A stretch of DNA of 64,000 nucleotides from contig MKVQ01000010.1 of assembly GCA_001899635.1 (NCBI GenBank), positions 154,582 through 218,581 on the forward strand, given 5' to 3'. A program made the translations under genes and the position numbers. Below, in pieces: positions 8,108 through 15,429 of this stretch (the stretch's first letter is position 1; every line of letters starts with the position of its first letter). The notes beneath the pieces were generated by a model. It was not told the DNA's origin. It worked only from the letters and a program-made list of their open reading frames with translations, and made no database searches. Source of the stretch: Myxococcales bacterium 68-20 (GTDB lineage Bacteria > Myxococcota_A > Polyangia > Polyangiales > Polyangiaceae).

Positions 8108-9387
8108 GGCGCAGTCTTCGAATCGCATCTGTGGTCACTACGCTTGCCGCCGCCGCGTGTGCAGCGGTCGGTGAAGAGGGAAGCTCCCCGGATCCGGGGC
8201 CGTCGACCGTCGACGCCTCGACCATCGACGCCTCGACCATCGACGCCTCGACGGTCGACGATGGTGGGCTCACGAGCGACGACACGTGTAGCAAGGATGG
8301 TTGGTGCAAGACCACGTTGCCGGATGTCGATCTCTCGATACAAGACATCTGGCCCTTGAAAGGGCGCGCGTTCGCGATCGCGGCGAGCGCCGTCAATGGA
8401 ATCAAGGTTCTCGAATGGGACGACTCTGTCGCGGAGTGGGTGTATATCGATGATGGGTCTCAGAATGAGGCGGGCGTCGGCGACTCCATAGCCAAGATCT
8501 GGGCGCCGAACGACAGCGAGGTCTATTATGCCGTCGCACCAAGCTCGTCTCGGAACTCGCCGCGAGCATCGTACATCTACCATGGAACGCGGAGCTCGAA
8601 GTCTCCTGCGTCGTGGACGTGGACGCGCTCCCTGTTCTCCCCTCCAGTGGGAAGTCCGGCCATCCGGTACAACCCTGCCACGGTGTTCGGTGTTTGGGGC
8701 GTCGGGGGTGATGTTTACGCATGGTACGTAAATACGGTCTTCCGACTGAGGGGAAGTCCTGGTGCGCCGGAGTGGGTGCCCGAGTACACACTCGACGGGG
8801 GGGAGGACACGATGTTCCTCTTCGGTGTGAACGGTACGAGTCGCGACGATCTCTGGTTGGTGGGAGCGCGAAAGCGCGATTGGGAGCAATGTGACGTCAT
8901 CGTTCACAAGACGGCTGCCGGATATCGTACCGTCACCGATGGCACGCTCGCGGATCCAGACGGCAACACCGTCCCGTGTGAGGTCGGATCGGGACTAATC
9001 GAAATAGGCGGATACGGCGACTTGTCGTCCGTCCAGTCGCCATCGGTAGGCGAGATCTTCTCCATCAAGGGAGCCGACATCGCGCGGATCGCGCGGGGGA
9101 AGGATGGTGATTACTCGGTTCATTGGTCGAGCCCATCTGTTGCAGTCGCGTCAGCCTCTTGGCTATCGGTCTGGGCGCCGTCGACCACCGAGACGTGGCT
9201 CAGCGGATACGGCATTATCGTTCGCGGGAGCAATTTTGGCGTAGACGGGGGCACGTACGAGGTCTCGTCGATCGCGTTGAACGGTGCGCCGCTCCGTCGG
9301 CAGTTCTATCAAGTGCGAGGAACATCCAGTGCCAACCTTTGGGCGGTCGGAGAGGGCTATGCGCTTCACAAGTCGTCTTCTAAGTAG
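8104..9387 (+). CDS. Beta-propeller-like lipoprotein (second of two)
   Basis: A 427-residue lipoprotein starting at the ATGA that overlaps the preceding gene. The signal peptide ends at Cys19 (LAAAAC). A tandem 15-base repeat right after it encodes TVDAS/TIDAS/TIDAS/TVDDG. The rest resembles the preceding protein, with weaker repeats such as SRDDLWLVGARKR, STTETWLSGYG and SSANLWAVGEG. The pair probably arose by duplication and divergence. The 3' end overlaps the RCC1 gene by 29 bases. No catalytic motif is visible; a surface scaffold or adhesin part is inferred. Confidence 0.85.
   Translation: MRRSLRIASVVTTLAAAACAAVGEEGSSPDPGPSTVDASTIDASTIDASTVDDGGLTSDDTCSKDGWCKTTLPDVDLSIQDIWPLKGRAFAIAASAVNGIKVLEWDDSVAEWVYIDDGSQNEAGVGDSIAKIWAPNDSEVYYAVAPSSSRNSPRASYIYHGTRSSKSPASWTWTRSLFSPPVGSPAIRYNPATVFGVWGVGGDVYAWYVNTVFRLRGSPGAPEWVPEYTLDGGEDTMFLFGVNGTSRDDLWLVGARKRDWEQCDVIVHKTAAGYRTVTDGTLADPDGNTVPCEVGSGLIEIGGYGDLSSVQSPSVGEIFSIKGADIARIARGKDGDYSVHWSSPSVAVASASWLSVWAPSTTETWLSGYGIIVRGSNFGVDGGTYEVSSIALNGAPLRRQFYQVRGTSSANLWAVGEGYALHKSSSK
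8206..8259 (+). repeat. 15-bp tandem repeat in lipoprotein linker
   Basis: Three copies of a 15-base unit, ACCRTCGACGCCTCG, and a degenerate fourth. They encode a (T-V/I-D-A-S) linker directly after the lipobox. In-frame unit gain or loss would change linker length without a frameshift. Confidence 0.85.
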
Positions 9388-10732
9388 AGGACTCCTGCCT
9401 GCGCCCTTCGTTGCGTTCGGGCTCGTCTTCAGCTGCTCGAGTGGAGACGACGAACGCACGAGCTTCGTGTCGCCCGACGCGGATGTGGACGCTGCTCAGG
9501 AGTCGGATTCATCGAACGACGCTGGGGCGGCGAACGATGCAGGACCGCCCCGACGTGACGCGGAACCGTTCGATGCGGCGCCGTTGCCAGTCGTCTGCGC
9601 GTCGCCGGCGTGCGCGACGTCGTTGACGACGACCTCGGTCAACGGAAGCACGCAGGACGGGTTCTGCGCGCTCCTCCGTGACGGCACCGTAGCGTGCTGG
9701 GGTGGAAACCGCTCTGGTGAGCTCGGGCGGGGAGCGGCTGCTGGCGTCGATCCGAGCGGCACCCCCGAGCGGGTCGTTGGTCTCACCGATATCGTCGCGA
9801 TCGACCACACATGTGCTCTCGACAAGGATGGTGCGATGTGGTGCTGGGGCTACGGTCCGTTCCTCAATAGAGAATCCCCGCGGTACGAGCGGCGCGCCAA
9901 TTCGACCGAGGTCACGCCGCTGAAGCTGCCGATCCCGCCAGCGACGAAGATGGCGCTGGGGCCGTTCGCTGCGTGCGCGGTGGTCGCGGAGGGCGTTCTG
10001 TGTTGGGGAGCGAATTACTATGGGCAGCTCTCGGCTACCGCCCCTGTGTATTCCGAGGCCCCGCTCGAGCCAAGTCTAGTCGCACTACCTCCCGGCGCCC
10101 CAATCCGGGACCTCTTCATCGGCAACGCGTCGTTCGTGGTGCGCGAGGACGGTACGACCGTGAGCTGGGGTGATAACCCTCCGCTCGGGCGGGTTTCGCC
10201 GGTCACCCCGGACCATGTTCCCGAGCCCATGGATCTCTCGAATATATCATATATCGACGTGGCTGGCGCCAACGCGTGCGCCGTCGCCGGAGGCATTCCC
10301 TACTGCTGGGGAGTCGTCACCGGAAAGCGTCCCGGTATGTCGCAGCCGGCCAATAAGTCGCTCGATCGTGCTTTGCCCGAACCGGTCGTCGTCCCGGAGC
10401 CTGTCCTTCGGATCGCGACGACGGCGGCCGTCGAGAACCATGTTACCGTCTCGGCACCACGGTGGTGTGCATGTGGTGCCTCGGGTGCGGTCTATTGCTG
10501 GGGAAATAACGTCTACGGTCAGGTCGGTGACGGAACGAAGGACTATGCGTTCGAAGCCGTGAAGGTGCCATTGCCGGGGCCCGCCGCGCAGGTGAAGACG
10601 ACCGTCGATACGACGTGCGCTCTCCTGACGAGCGGTGATGTCTACTGTTGGGGCGCAGACACTTACGGCCAGCTCGGCGCCGGAACGCTCAAGCAAGGAC
10701 GTCGTACCCCACAGAAGGTGCTATTGCCATGA
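9359..10732 (+). CDS. RCC1-repeat lipoprotein
   Basis: A 457-residue lipoprotein. The ATG at 9359 lies inside the preceding gene and gives a signal peptide ending VFSC (Cys26). About seven RCC1-type repeats follow, each with the pattern CA(L/V)...G.V.CWG.N..GQLG.G: for example FCALLRDGTVACWGGNRSG, HTCALDKDGAMWCWG, YCWGNNVYGQVGDG and YCWGADTYGQLGAG. RCC1 repeats form a seven-bladed propeller, and the count here matches one full domain. Nearly every blade has a Cys pair, suggesting intra-blade disulfides outside the cytoplasm. The last codon region overlaps the next start by ATGA. Likely a protein-binding surface module rather than a GTPase regulator. Confidence 0.9.
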   Translation: MRFTSRLLSRGLLPAPFVAFGLVFSCSSGDDERTSFVSPDADVDAAQESDSSNDAGAANDAGPPRRDAEPFDAAPLPVVCASPACATSLTTTSVNGSTQDGFCALLRDGTVACWGGNRSGELGRGAAAGVDPSGTPERVVGLTDIVAIDHTCALDKDGAMWCWGYGPFLNRESPRYERRANSTEVTPLKLPIPPATKMALGPFAACAVVAEGVLCWGANYYGQLSATAPVYSEAPLEPSLVALPPGAPIRDLFIGNASFVVREDGTTVSWGDNPPLGRVSPVTPDHVPEPMDLSNISYIDVAGANACAVAGGIPYCWGVVTGKRPGMSQPANKSLDRALPEPVVVPEPVLRIATTAAVENHVTVSAPRWCACGASGAVYCWGNNVYGQVGDGTKDYAFEAVKVPLPGPAAQVKTTVDTTCALLTSGDVYCWGADTYGQLGAGTLKQGRRTPQKVLLP

Positions 10733-12546
10733 GTCTTCGACGGATGTTGGGTGGTCATGGCGCGGGCGTCGTGGCTCTCCTGGTTACCTTCCTCTGCGCC
10801 GGTGCGTGCGGAGAACAACGAGACGGTTTTACCAATAGGGGAGGCGTCTTCAGTCCCGACTCCTCTGCGCCGGCCGAACCCGAGTGCGGATTGCGGTGCT
10901 CGCTGGATGGCCGGTCGGTCATCGAGGCGTGCACCGGCAGCGTGGTGGAGACCTGTCCGCCGGAGCTCGCCTGCGGCGGTGCTTCTTGCCAGGAGCCGTG
11001 CGCGGCTGCCGCTGCGGATCGACGGTCGAGCGGTTGTGAATTCTATCTGCAACCCCCGCGCTTCTCGAAGGCGTTCACCCAGTCTTGTTATGCGGCGTAC
11101 ATCGTCAACGTGTCGAGTCAGGAGGTCGACCTCGCGCTCGAGCTCGAAGGAAGCTCGCTCGACTTGTCGCGGGCGCTGTTCAAGTCCTCGTCGGATGGCG
11201 GCCAGTTGGTTCCGCTGAGCGGGCCGATTCTCCCCGGAGAGCACGCGATCCTGTTCGTCTCCGATCGCGATCCGAGCGTTCCGTTGTCGTTCGGGCCGTT
11301 CTCGAATCAGTACGCACCCTGCCCGCTCGGCGTCGTCCCGGCATCGTACGTCGACGTCGTCCCCGACGGCACCGGTGTCGGCTCCTCGTTCCGGTTGTCC
11401 GCGAAGACGCCGGTGGCGGTCTCGACGATGTACCCATTCGGTGGTGCGCCGAGCGTCGTTCCTACTGCCACGCTGCTCTTGCCTGTCACTACGTGGGCGA
11501 AGGAGCATGTCGTCATCAATGCTTGGGAAGGCTATTTCGATCCCTACTACCGAGCGTGGCCCGCTTCGCAAATCATGGCGGCCGAGGACGATACCGAGAT
11601 CACGATCTTTCCGACACGTGACATTCAAAACGGGCCCGGTGTGGTGGGCACGGCGGCGCGCGTGCCCGTTACGTACCGCCTGAACAAGGGCCAGCACCTG
11701 CAGCTCGTGCAGTATGACGAGCTCTCCGGAAGCCAGGTCGCATCCAACAAGCCGACGGCCATGATCGGTGGCCACACGTGTTCGCAGATGCCGACGGGAC
11801 GCGGACCCTGCGACATCATGGCGCAACAGATCCCGCCGTTCGAGCAATGGGGATCCGAATACGTCGGGGTTGGCTACCGTCCACGCATGGGCGGTGAGAA
11901 CGAGGTGATGCCCTACCGCATCGTAGCTGCGCGGGACGGCACTCAGCTCGATTACGACCCTGCCATACCCGCCGGCGCCCCGACCATCATGTCGGCTGGT
12001 GAAGTCGTCACGTTCGTCTCCCGGGATCCGTTCGTCGTCCGCACCCAGGACGTGGAGCATCCGGTCTACCTCGCCGCGTACATGTCTGGTTCGATCGCGA
12101 GGTCTGGCGACGACATGTTGGGCGACATCGACTTCGGCGGCCGCGGCGACCCCGAGTTCGTGAACGTCGTTCCGACCGGCCAGTATCTGAACGCGTACAG
12201 CTTCTACGCCGATCCGAGCTACGGGGATAGCTCGCTCGTGATCGTGAGAGGCAAGATTCAGGGTGAGTTCAAGGACGTCTGGGTCGAATGCGCCGGTAGC
12301 CTGCCCGAGTTCAAACCTGTCGGAACGCGCGGCGACTACGAGTACGCCCGCGTCGATCTCTCCGTCCGCGGACGCCCGGGCGACACGTTCGGCGCGAGCA
12401 CCTGTCGGCCCGGCGTCCAGCGAATGCACAGCGAGGGCCCCTTCGGTGCGACCATCTGGGGCTGGGATACCTATGCAAGCTATGCGTATCCCGGTGGTAT
12501 GGCGCTGCGAAAGCTCGTGACGCAGCCGCTGGTGCCGCTCCGCTAG
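10729..12546 (+). CDS. IgGFc-binding-like surface lipoprotein
   Basis: A 605-residue lipoprotein, last of the sigma-factor operon, starting in the ATGA overlap. The signal peptide ends at Cys27 (AGAC). A short Cys-rich part (CGLRCSLDGRSVIEAC...CPPELACGGASCQEPC) precedes a large beta-rich domain that resembles the IgGFc-binding N-terminal family: AYIVNVSSQEVDLALELEG, YRLNKGQHLQLVQYDELSGS, KPTAMIGGHTCSQMPTG, CDIMAQQIPPFEQWGSEYVG and HPVYLAAYMSGS. In animals this domain is found in mucin-associated IgGFc-binding protein; bacterial copies are of unknown role and plausibly adhesive. A strong hairpin follows the gene. Confidence 0.88.
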   Translation: MSLRRMLGGHGAGVVALLVTFLCAGACGEQRDGFTNRGGVFSPDSSAPAEPECGLRCSLDGRSVIEACTGSVVETCPPELACGGASCQEPCAAAAADRRSSGCEFYLQPPRFSKAFTQSCYAAYIVNVSSQEVDLALELEGSSLDLSRALFKSSSDGGQLVPLSGPILPGEHAILFVSDRDPSVPLSFGPFSNQYAPCPLGVVPASYVDVVPDGTGVGSSFRLSAKTPVAVSTMYPFGGAPSVVPTATLLLPVTTWAKEHVVINAWEGYFDPYYRAWPASQIMAAEDDTEITIFPTRDIQNGPGVVGTAARVPVTYRLNKGQHLQLVQYDELSGSQVASNKPTAMIGGHTCSQMPTGRGPCDIMAQQIPPFEQWGSEYVGVGYRPRMGGENEVMPYRIVAARDGTQLDYDPAIPAGAPTIMSAGEVVTFVSRDPFVVRTQDVEHPVYLAAYMSGSIARSGDDMLGDIDFGGRGDPEFVNVVPTGQYLNAYSFYADPSYGDSSLVIVRGKIQGEFKDVWVECAGSLPEFKPVGTRGDYEYARVDLSVRGRPGDTFGASTCRPGVQRMHSEGPFGATIWGWDTYASYAYPGGMALRKLVTQPLVPLR

Positions 12547-12695
12547 CGCGCGGACGAGCCGGCCCCCAAAGAGCGAGGTCGCGGCTCGGTCGCACGTGCT
12601 GGTGGATGAGGGCGAGGGTCGTTGATGGCGACCCGCGCTTGCCCTGACGGAATGCGCAGACTGGCGCAGTCCGCGCGAGCTGCTCCTCCTCCTAC

Positions 12696-12736
12696 GGCTT
12701 GGAGAGGCGCTCGGCCCAGTCCCGCCTCTCCAAGCC
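12696..12736 (+). terminator. Strong hairpin, probable transcription terminator of the lipoprotein operon
   Basis: GGCTTGGAGAGGCG at 12696-12709 pairs perfectly with CGCCTCTCCAAGCC at 12723-12736, leaving a 13-base loop. No T-tract follows. It lies 150 bases after the IgGFc-like gene and before the fibro-slime gene, a fitting place for a terminator or transcript-end stabiliser. Confidence 0.55.
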
Positions 12737-12856
12737 AGCTTCGTGACGCCCTCGACGCGGCTCGCGCTCGTCGTCCCGCCCTTCAGCAGTCGTCCCATTC
12801 GCCAGGAAGGCTCGCGACGAAAGTGCACCTCGGTGCGCCGTCGGTACCCGACGGAG

Positions 12857-12885
12857 CTGCCGCCTCGGCCCGACGTGCGTATAGT
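12857..12885 (+). promoter_or_regulatory. Candidate promoter of fibro-slime gene (near-leaderless)
   Basis: TATAGT at 12880-12885 matches the -10 consensus at five of six positions. A weak -35 (CTGCCG, 12857-12862) sits 17 bases upstream. Transcription would start only a base or so before the ATG at 12893, and no Shine-Dalgarno sequence is visible, so the mRNA may be leaderless. Confidence 0.4.
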
Positions 12886-12892
12886 CTGCGGC

Positions 12893-13903
12893 ATGAGTTT
12901 CAATCGCTCGAGCCTGCTGGCTGGCGTCGCCGGTGTGCTCTCCATGGTGGCCGCGTACGCGTGTGGCGATTCGGCGAAGGGCTCCAAGTTCGACGACGGC
13001 AGCGCAGATGGGGGGAGAAGCGGCAGCTCGAGCGGCGATCTCGGACCGGGCAACTCCGTCGACGGCGGCGGCGGCGACGAGACCGGCGGCGGTCCGCCGG
13101 TCGGCACGCTCGAGGCGATCATCCGTGACTTCAAGCGGTACGACGTCAACGACGCCAAGACGAACCCGGACTTCGAGAACGTGCCGAGCGACGCCGAGCG
13201 GCCGGACGGCGGAGCGCTTCCGTACTACGGGCCGTGGACCGAGGCGACGGAGGCCTACTACCCGGGCGCGGACTACGCGATCGACATCGTCCTCCCCACG
13301 CTCGGTGCCGACGGCAAGCCGCAGTACAACACGGCCGCTTCGTTCAACGGCATCCCCGGCAGGACCGCGACGACGCACGGCAGGACGTTCTTCGATCAGT
13401 GGTATCGCGATACGCCGGGCGTCAACGTCGTCCGCAAGGTGCTCATCACGCTCACGAAGGACGCGAACGGCGTCTACTCGTACGACAGCGCCGTCTCCGG
13501 CGTCCCGCTCTCGGCCGCGAATCCGTCGAAGAACTTCTTCCCGATCGACGACGGAACGCCGGCATCGACGGCCGCCGACGGTTTCGGCAACCAGGGCGAG
13601 GCGCACAACTATCACTTCACGGTCGAGCTCCACACGAAGTTCCGCTACCGGGGCGTCGAGACGTTCAAGTTCAGCGGAGACGACGACGTCTTCGTCTTCA
13701 TCAACAAGCAGCTGGTGATCAACATCGGTGGCATCCACTCCGCGCTCACGCGCGAGGTGAACCTGCCGGCGTTGGCTTCGGCGCTCGGCCTCGTGGTGGG
13801 GGAGGAGTACCCGCTCGACTTCTTCCAGGCGGAGCGTCACGTCGAGGAATCGAACCTCCGGATCGAGACGACGATCGAGCTCAGGCCCGACGTCGTGAAG
13901 TGA
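12893..13903 (+). CDS. Fibro-slime domain lipoprotein
   Basis: A 336-residue lipoprotein. The signal peptide ends at AYAC (Cys24) and is followed by a Gly/Ser/Asp-rich linker. The body matches the fibro-slime domain seen in Fibrobacter and myxobacterial surface proteins: an N-terminal IIRDFKRYDVNDAKTNPDFE, then NGIPGRTATTHGRTFFDQWYRDTPGVN, and the PA14-like end FKFSGDDDVFVFINKQLVINIGGIH and LDFFQAERHVEESNLRIETTI. These motifs probably bind calcium and carbohydrate. It is a candidate substrate or partner of the surface system upstream and of the secretion operon downstream (inference from position). Confidence 0.93.
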   Translation: MSFNRSSLLAGVAGVLSMVAAYACGDSAKGSKFDDGSADGGRSGSSSGDLGPGNSVDGGGGDETGGGPPVGTLEAIIRDFKRYDVNDAKTNPDFENVPSDAERPDGGALPYYGPWTEATEAYYPGADYAIDIVLPTLGADGKPQYNTAASFNGIPGRTATTHGRTFFDQWYRDTPGVNVVRKVLITLTKDANGVYSYDSAVSGVPLSAANPSKNFFPIDDGTPASTAADGFGNQGEAHNYHFTVELHTKFRYRGVETFKFSGDDDVFVFINKQLVINIGGIHSALTREVNLPALASALGLVVGEEYPLDFFQAERHVEESNLRIETTIELRPDVVK

Positions 13904-13937
13904 CGGTTCGCGCTGGGCCTCGACGGTGCGTTGAGCG

Positions 13938-13964
13938 CCGCCGCTCGCATCCTCCGAGCGGCGG
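13938..13964 (+). terminator. Hairpin after fibro-slime gene
   Basis: CCGCCGCTCG (13938-13947) pairs perfectly with CGAGCGGCGG (13955-13964) around a seven-base loop, 35 bases after the stop codon. No T-run follows, so termination is plausible but not certain. Confidence 0.5.
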
Positions 13965-14103
13965 AGGGGCTGGCGCGAAGTCCGATTGTCAGTTTGTCAT
14001 TCCCAGCGGCCCGGTGCCCGGCGTCGCGCCAACCTGGCGAGCCACGGATCGTGTGCCGCCCCGATTTGCCGAGAATCCCCTTGATCTTCGAGGTCTAAAG
14101 CTG

Positions 14104-14119
14104 TGGCATGCCGCTCGCA
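14104..14119 (+). promoter_or_regulatory. Candidate sigma-54 type promoter of the type II secretion operon
   Basis: TGGCATGCCGCTCGCA keeps the GG and GC dinucleotides with the ten-base separation of -24/-12 promoters (consensus TGGCAC-G-N4-TTGCA), with two mismatches. It lies 68 bases before the gspC start. No activator site was identified, so this is a pattern match only. Confidence 0.3.
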
Positions 14120-14186
14120 ATGAGGTGGCGGACGCGAAGGTCCATGCCTTCGCTGACGGCTCCGTTCACCGGCTCAGCTCACCCCG

Positions 14187-15158
14187 ATGGTCCAAGTCGA
14201 TCAGCTGCTGAAGAAGAACTTCTGGATCGTGATCCTTCCTCTGATCGCGATCGCTGCGCTGCTCAACGCGCAGGCGGTGACGCAGCTGATCGGGATCGGT
14301 CTCGGTCCGGACGAGAAGGCGCTCTCCGCGCCGCCGCCCGTCGCCAAGGTCGCGCCCGCATCCAGGACGTCGGCGCGCAATCCGAGCGCGGAGGCGATCC
14401 TCAATCGCAACCCGTTCGATCACGTCACGGGATCGCTGAAGCCGCCGCCCGTATCCGACGAGGACGGCACCACCTCCTCGCCGTCTGGGCCGCTCGACAC
14501 GAGCGATCCGGCGAGCGCACCGAAGTGCGACGGCGTGAAGGTGCTCATCATCGCGGCATCGAGCGATCCGGAGTGGTCGTTCGCGGCCTTCGGCGGCGCG
14601 GACGGCAAGAGCCTCATGCGCCGTCGCGGCGGTGACGTGAGCGGCAAGCGGGTCGAGTACGTCGGCTGGGATCGAGTGTGGCTCGACAACGGTGGCTCGC
14701 TCTGCCAGGCGACGCTGTTCGACAAGGCCGAGGTGAAGGCTCCCGCTGCCGCGCCGGCGCCGGTGGCGTCCACACCAAGCGCCGCTGGCAGCAAGACCCT
14801 CGATCCCGCGATCGCCAAAGGCATCCAGAAGGTGAGCGCGAACGAGTACAACGTCGACCGCGGCGTCGTGGACAAGATCCTCGAGAACCAGGCCGATCTG
14901 ATGCGCCAGGCGCGGATCGTCCCCGAGCAGGAGAACGGACGCGTCGTCGGCATCCGCCTGTTCGGCGTTCGCAACGACACGCTGCTCGGCGTGCTCGGCA
15001 TGGAGAACGGCGACCGCCTCCAGACGATCAACGGCTTCGACATGGCGAGCCCGGAGAAGGCGCTCGAGGCCTACGCGCGGCTCCGCACCGCGGACAAGCT
15101 GACGATCAGCCTGAACCGCAAGGGCCAGAACATGAACATCGACTACAACATCAAGTGA
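14187..15158 (+). CDS. gspC: Type II secretion system inner-membrane protein GspC
   Basis: A 323-residue first gene of the T2SS operon. GspC links the inner-membrane platform to the secretin. One membrane segment near residues 12-34 (WIVILPLIAIAALLNAQAV) follows a short cytoplasmic end. The homology-region domain follows, with NRNPF and later GVKVLIIAASSDPEWSFAAF...GDVSGKRVEYVGWDRVWLDNGGSLCQATLF. The C-terminal PDZ-like domain includes EQENGRVVGIRLFGVRNDTLLGVLGMENGDRLQTINGFDMASPEKALEAY, typical of GspC. Longer than many enterobacterial GspC proteins because of Ala/Pro-rich linkers. A small membrane gene overlaps its stop. Confidence 0.93.
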   Translation: MVQVDQLLKKNFWIVILPLIAIAALLNAQAVTQLIGIGLGPDEKALSAPPPVAKVAPASRTSARNPSAEAILNRNPFDHVTGSLKPPPVSDEDGTTSSPSGPLDTSDPASAPKCDGVKVLIIAASSDPEWSFAAFGGADGKSLMRRRGGDVSGKRVEYVGWDRVWLDNGGSLCQATLFDKAEVKAPAAAPAPVASTPSAAGSKTLDPAIAKGIQKVSANEYNVDRGVVDKILENQADLMRQARIVPEQENGRVVGIRLFGVRNDTLLGVLGMENGDRLQTINGFDMASPEKALEAYARLRTADKLTISLNRKGQNMNIDYNIK

Positions 15159-15409
15159 GCGCGCCGATGAATGAGAAGAGCACTGCGATCCGCGTGGGCG
15201 AAAGCGGGCCGCGCGATCTGTTCGGCCGAACGCTCCGCACCGTCGCGATCCTCGTCGGCGCGTGCGTATTGTTCGTCGGCACGCTCTCCGTGGCTGCGGT
15301 GGTGATCACGAACAAGGCGGTGGGGGAGCGCAAGGCGGCCGGGGTCTCCGACACCGAGTCTGTCGCACCCAACCAGCCCGCCTTGTCTCATCGTCCCCAA
15401 TCGATCTGA
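15155..15409 (+). CDS. Small single-pass membrane protein between gspC and gspD
   Basis: An 84-residue protein if started at the GTG that overlaps the gspC stop (GTGA), or 80 residues from the ATG at 15167. It has a charged N-terminus (MNEKSTAIRVGESGPRDLFGRT), one membrane segment (VAILVGACVLFVGTLSVAAVVI) and a short periplasmic tail. No family is recognised. Its place inside a tightly packed operon suggests an accessory subunit of the secretion machine, perhaps a chaperone for the platform or secretin (inference). A gap of 20 bases separates it from gspD. Confidence 0.7.
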   Translation: MSAPMNEKSTAIRVGESGPRDLFGRTLRTVAILVGACVLFVGTLSVAAVVITNKAVGERKAAGVSDTESVAPNQPALSHRPQSI

Positions 15410-15429
15410 GCTGAAATCCGAACACGTCG

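Larger units (their letters stand above)
12547..12892. other. Intergenic region after the sigma-factor operon
   Basis: No convincing gene on either strand. It holds a 14-base-pair hairpin (12696-12736) and a possible -10 box close to the fibro-slime start. Open frames here are shadows of the fibro-slime gene. Confidence 0.7.

Noticed and set aside
10663..13158. 831-codon minus-strand frame opposite the IgGFc-like gene
   Set aside because: No motif, and it crosses two lipoprotein genes with clear signal peptides on the other strand.
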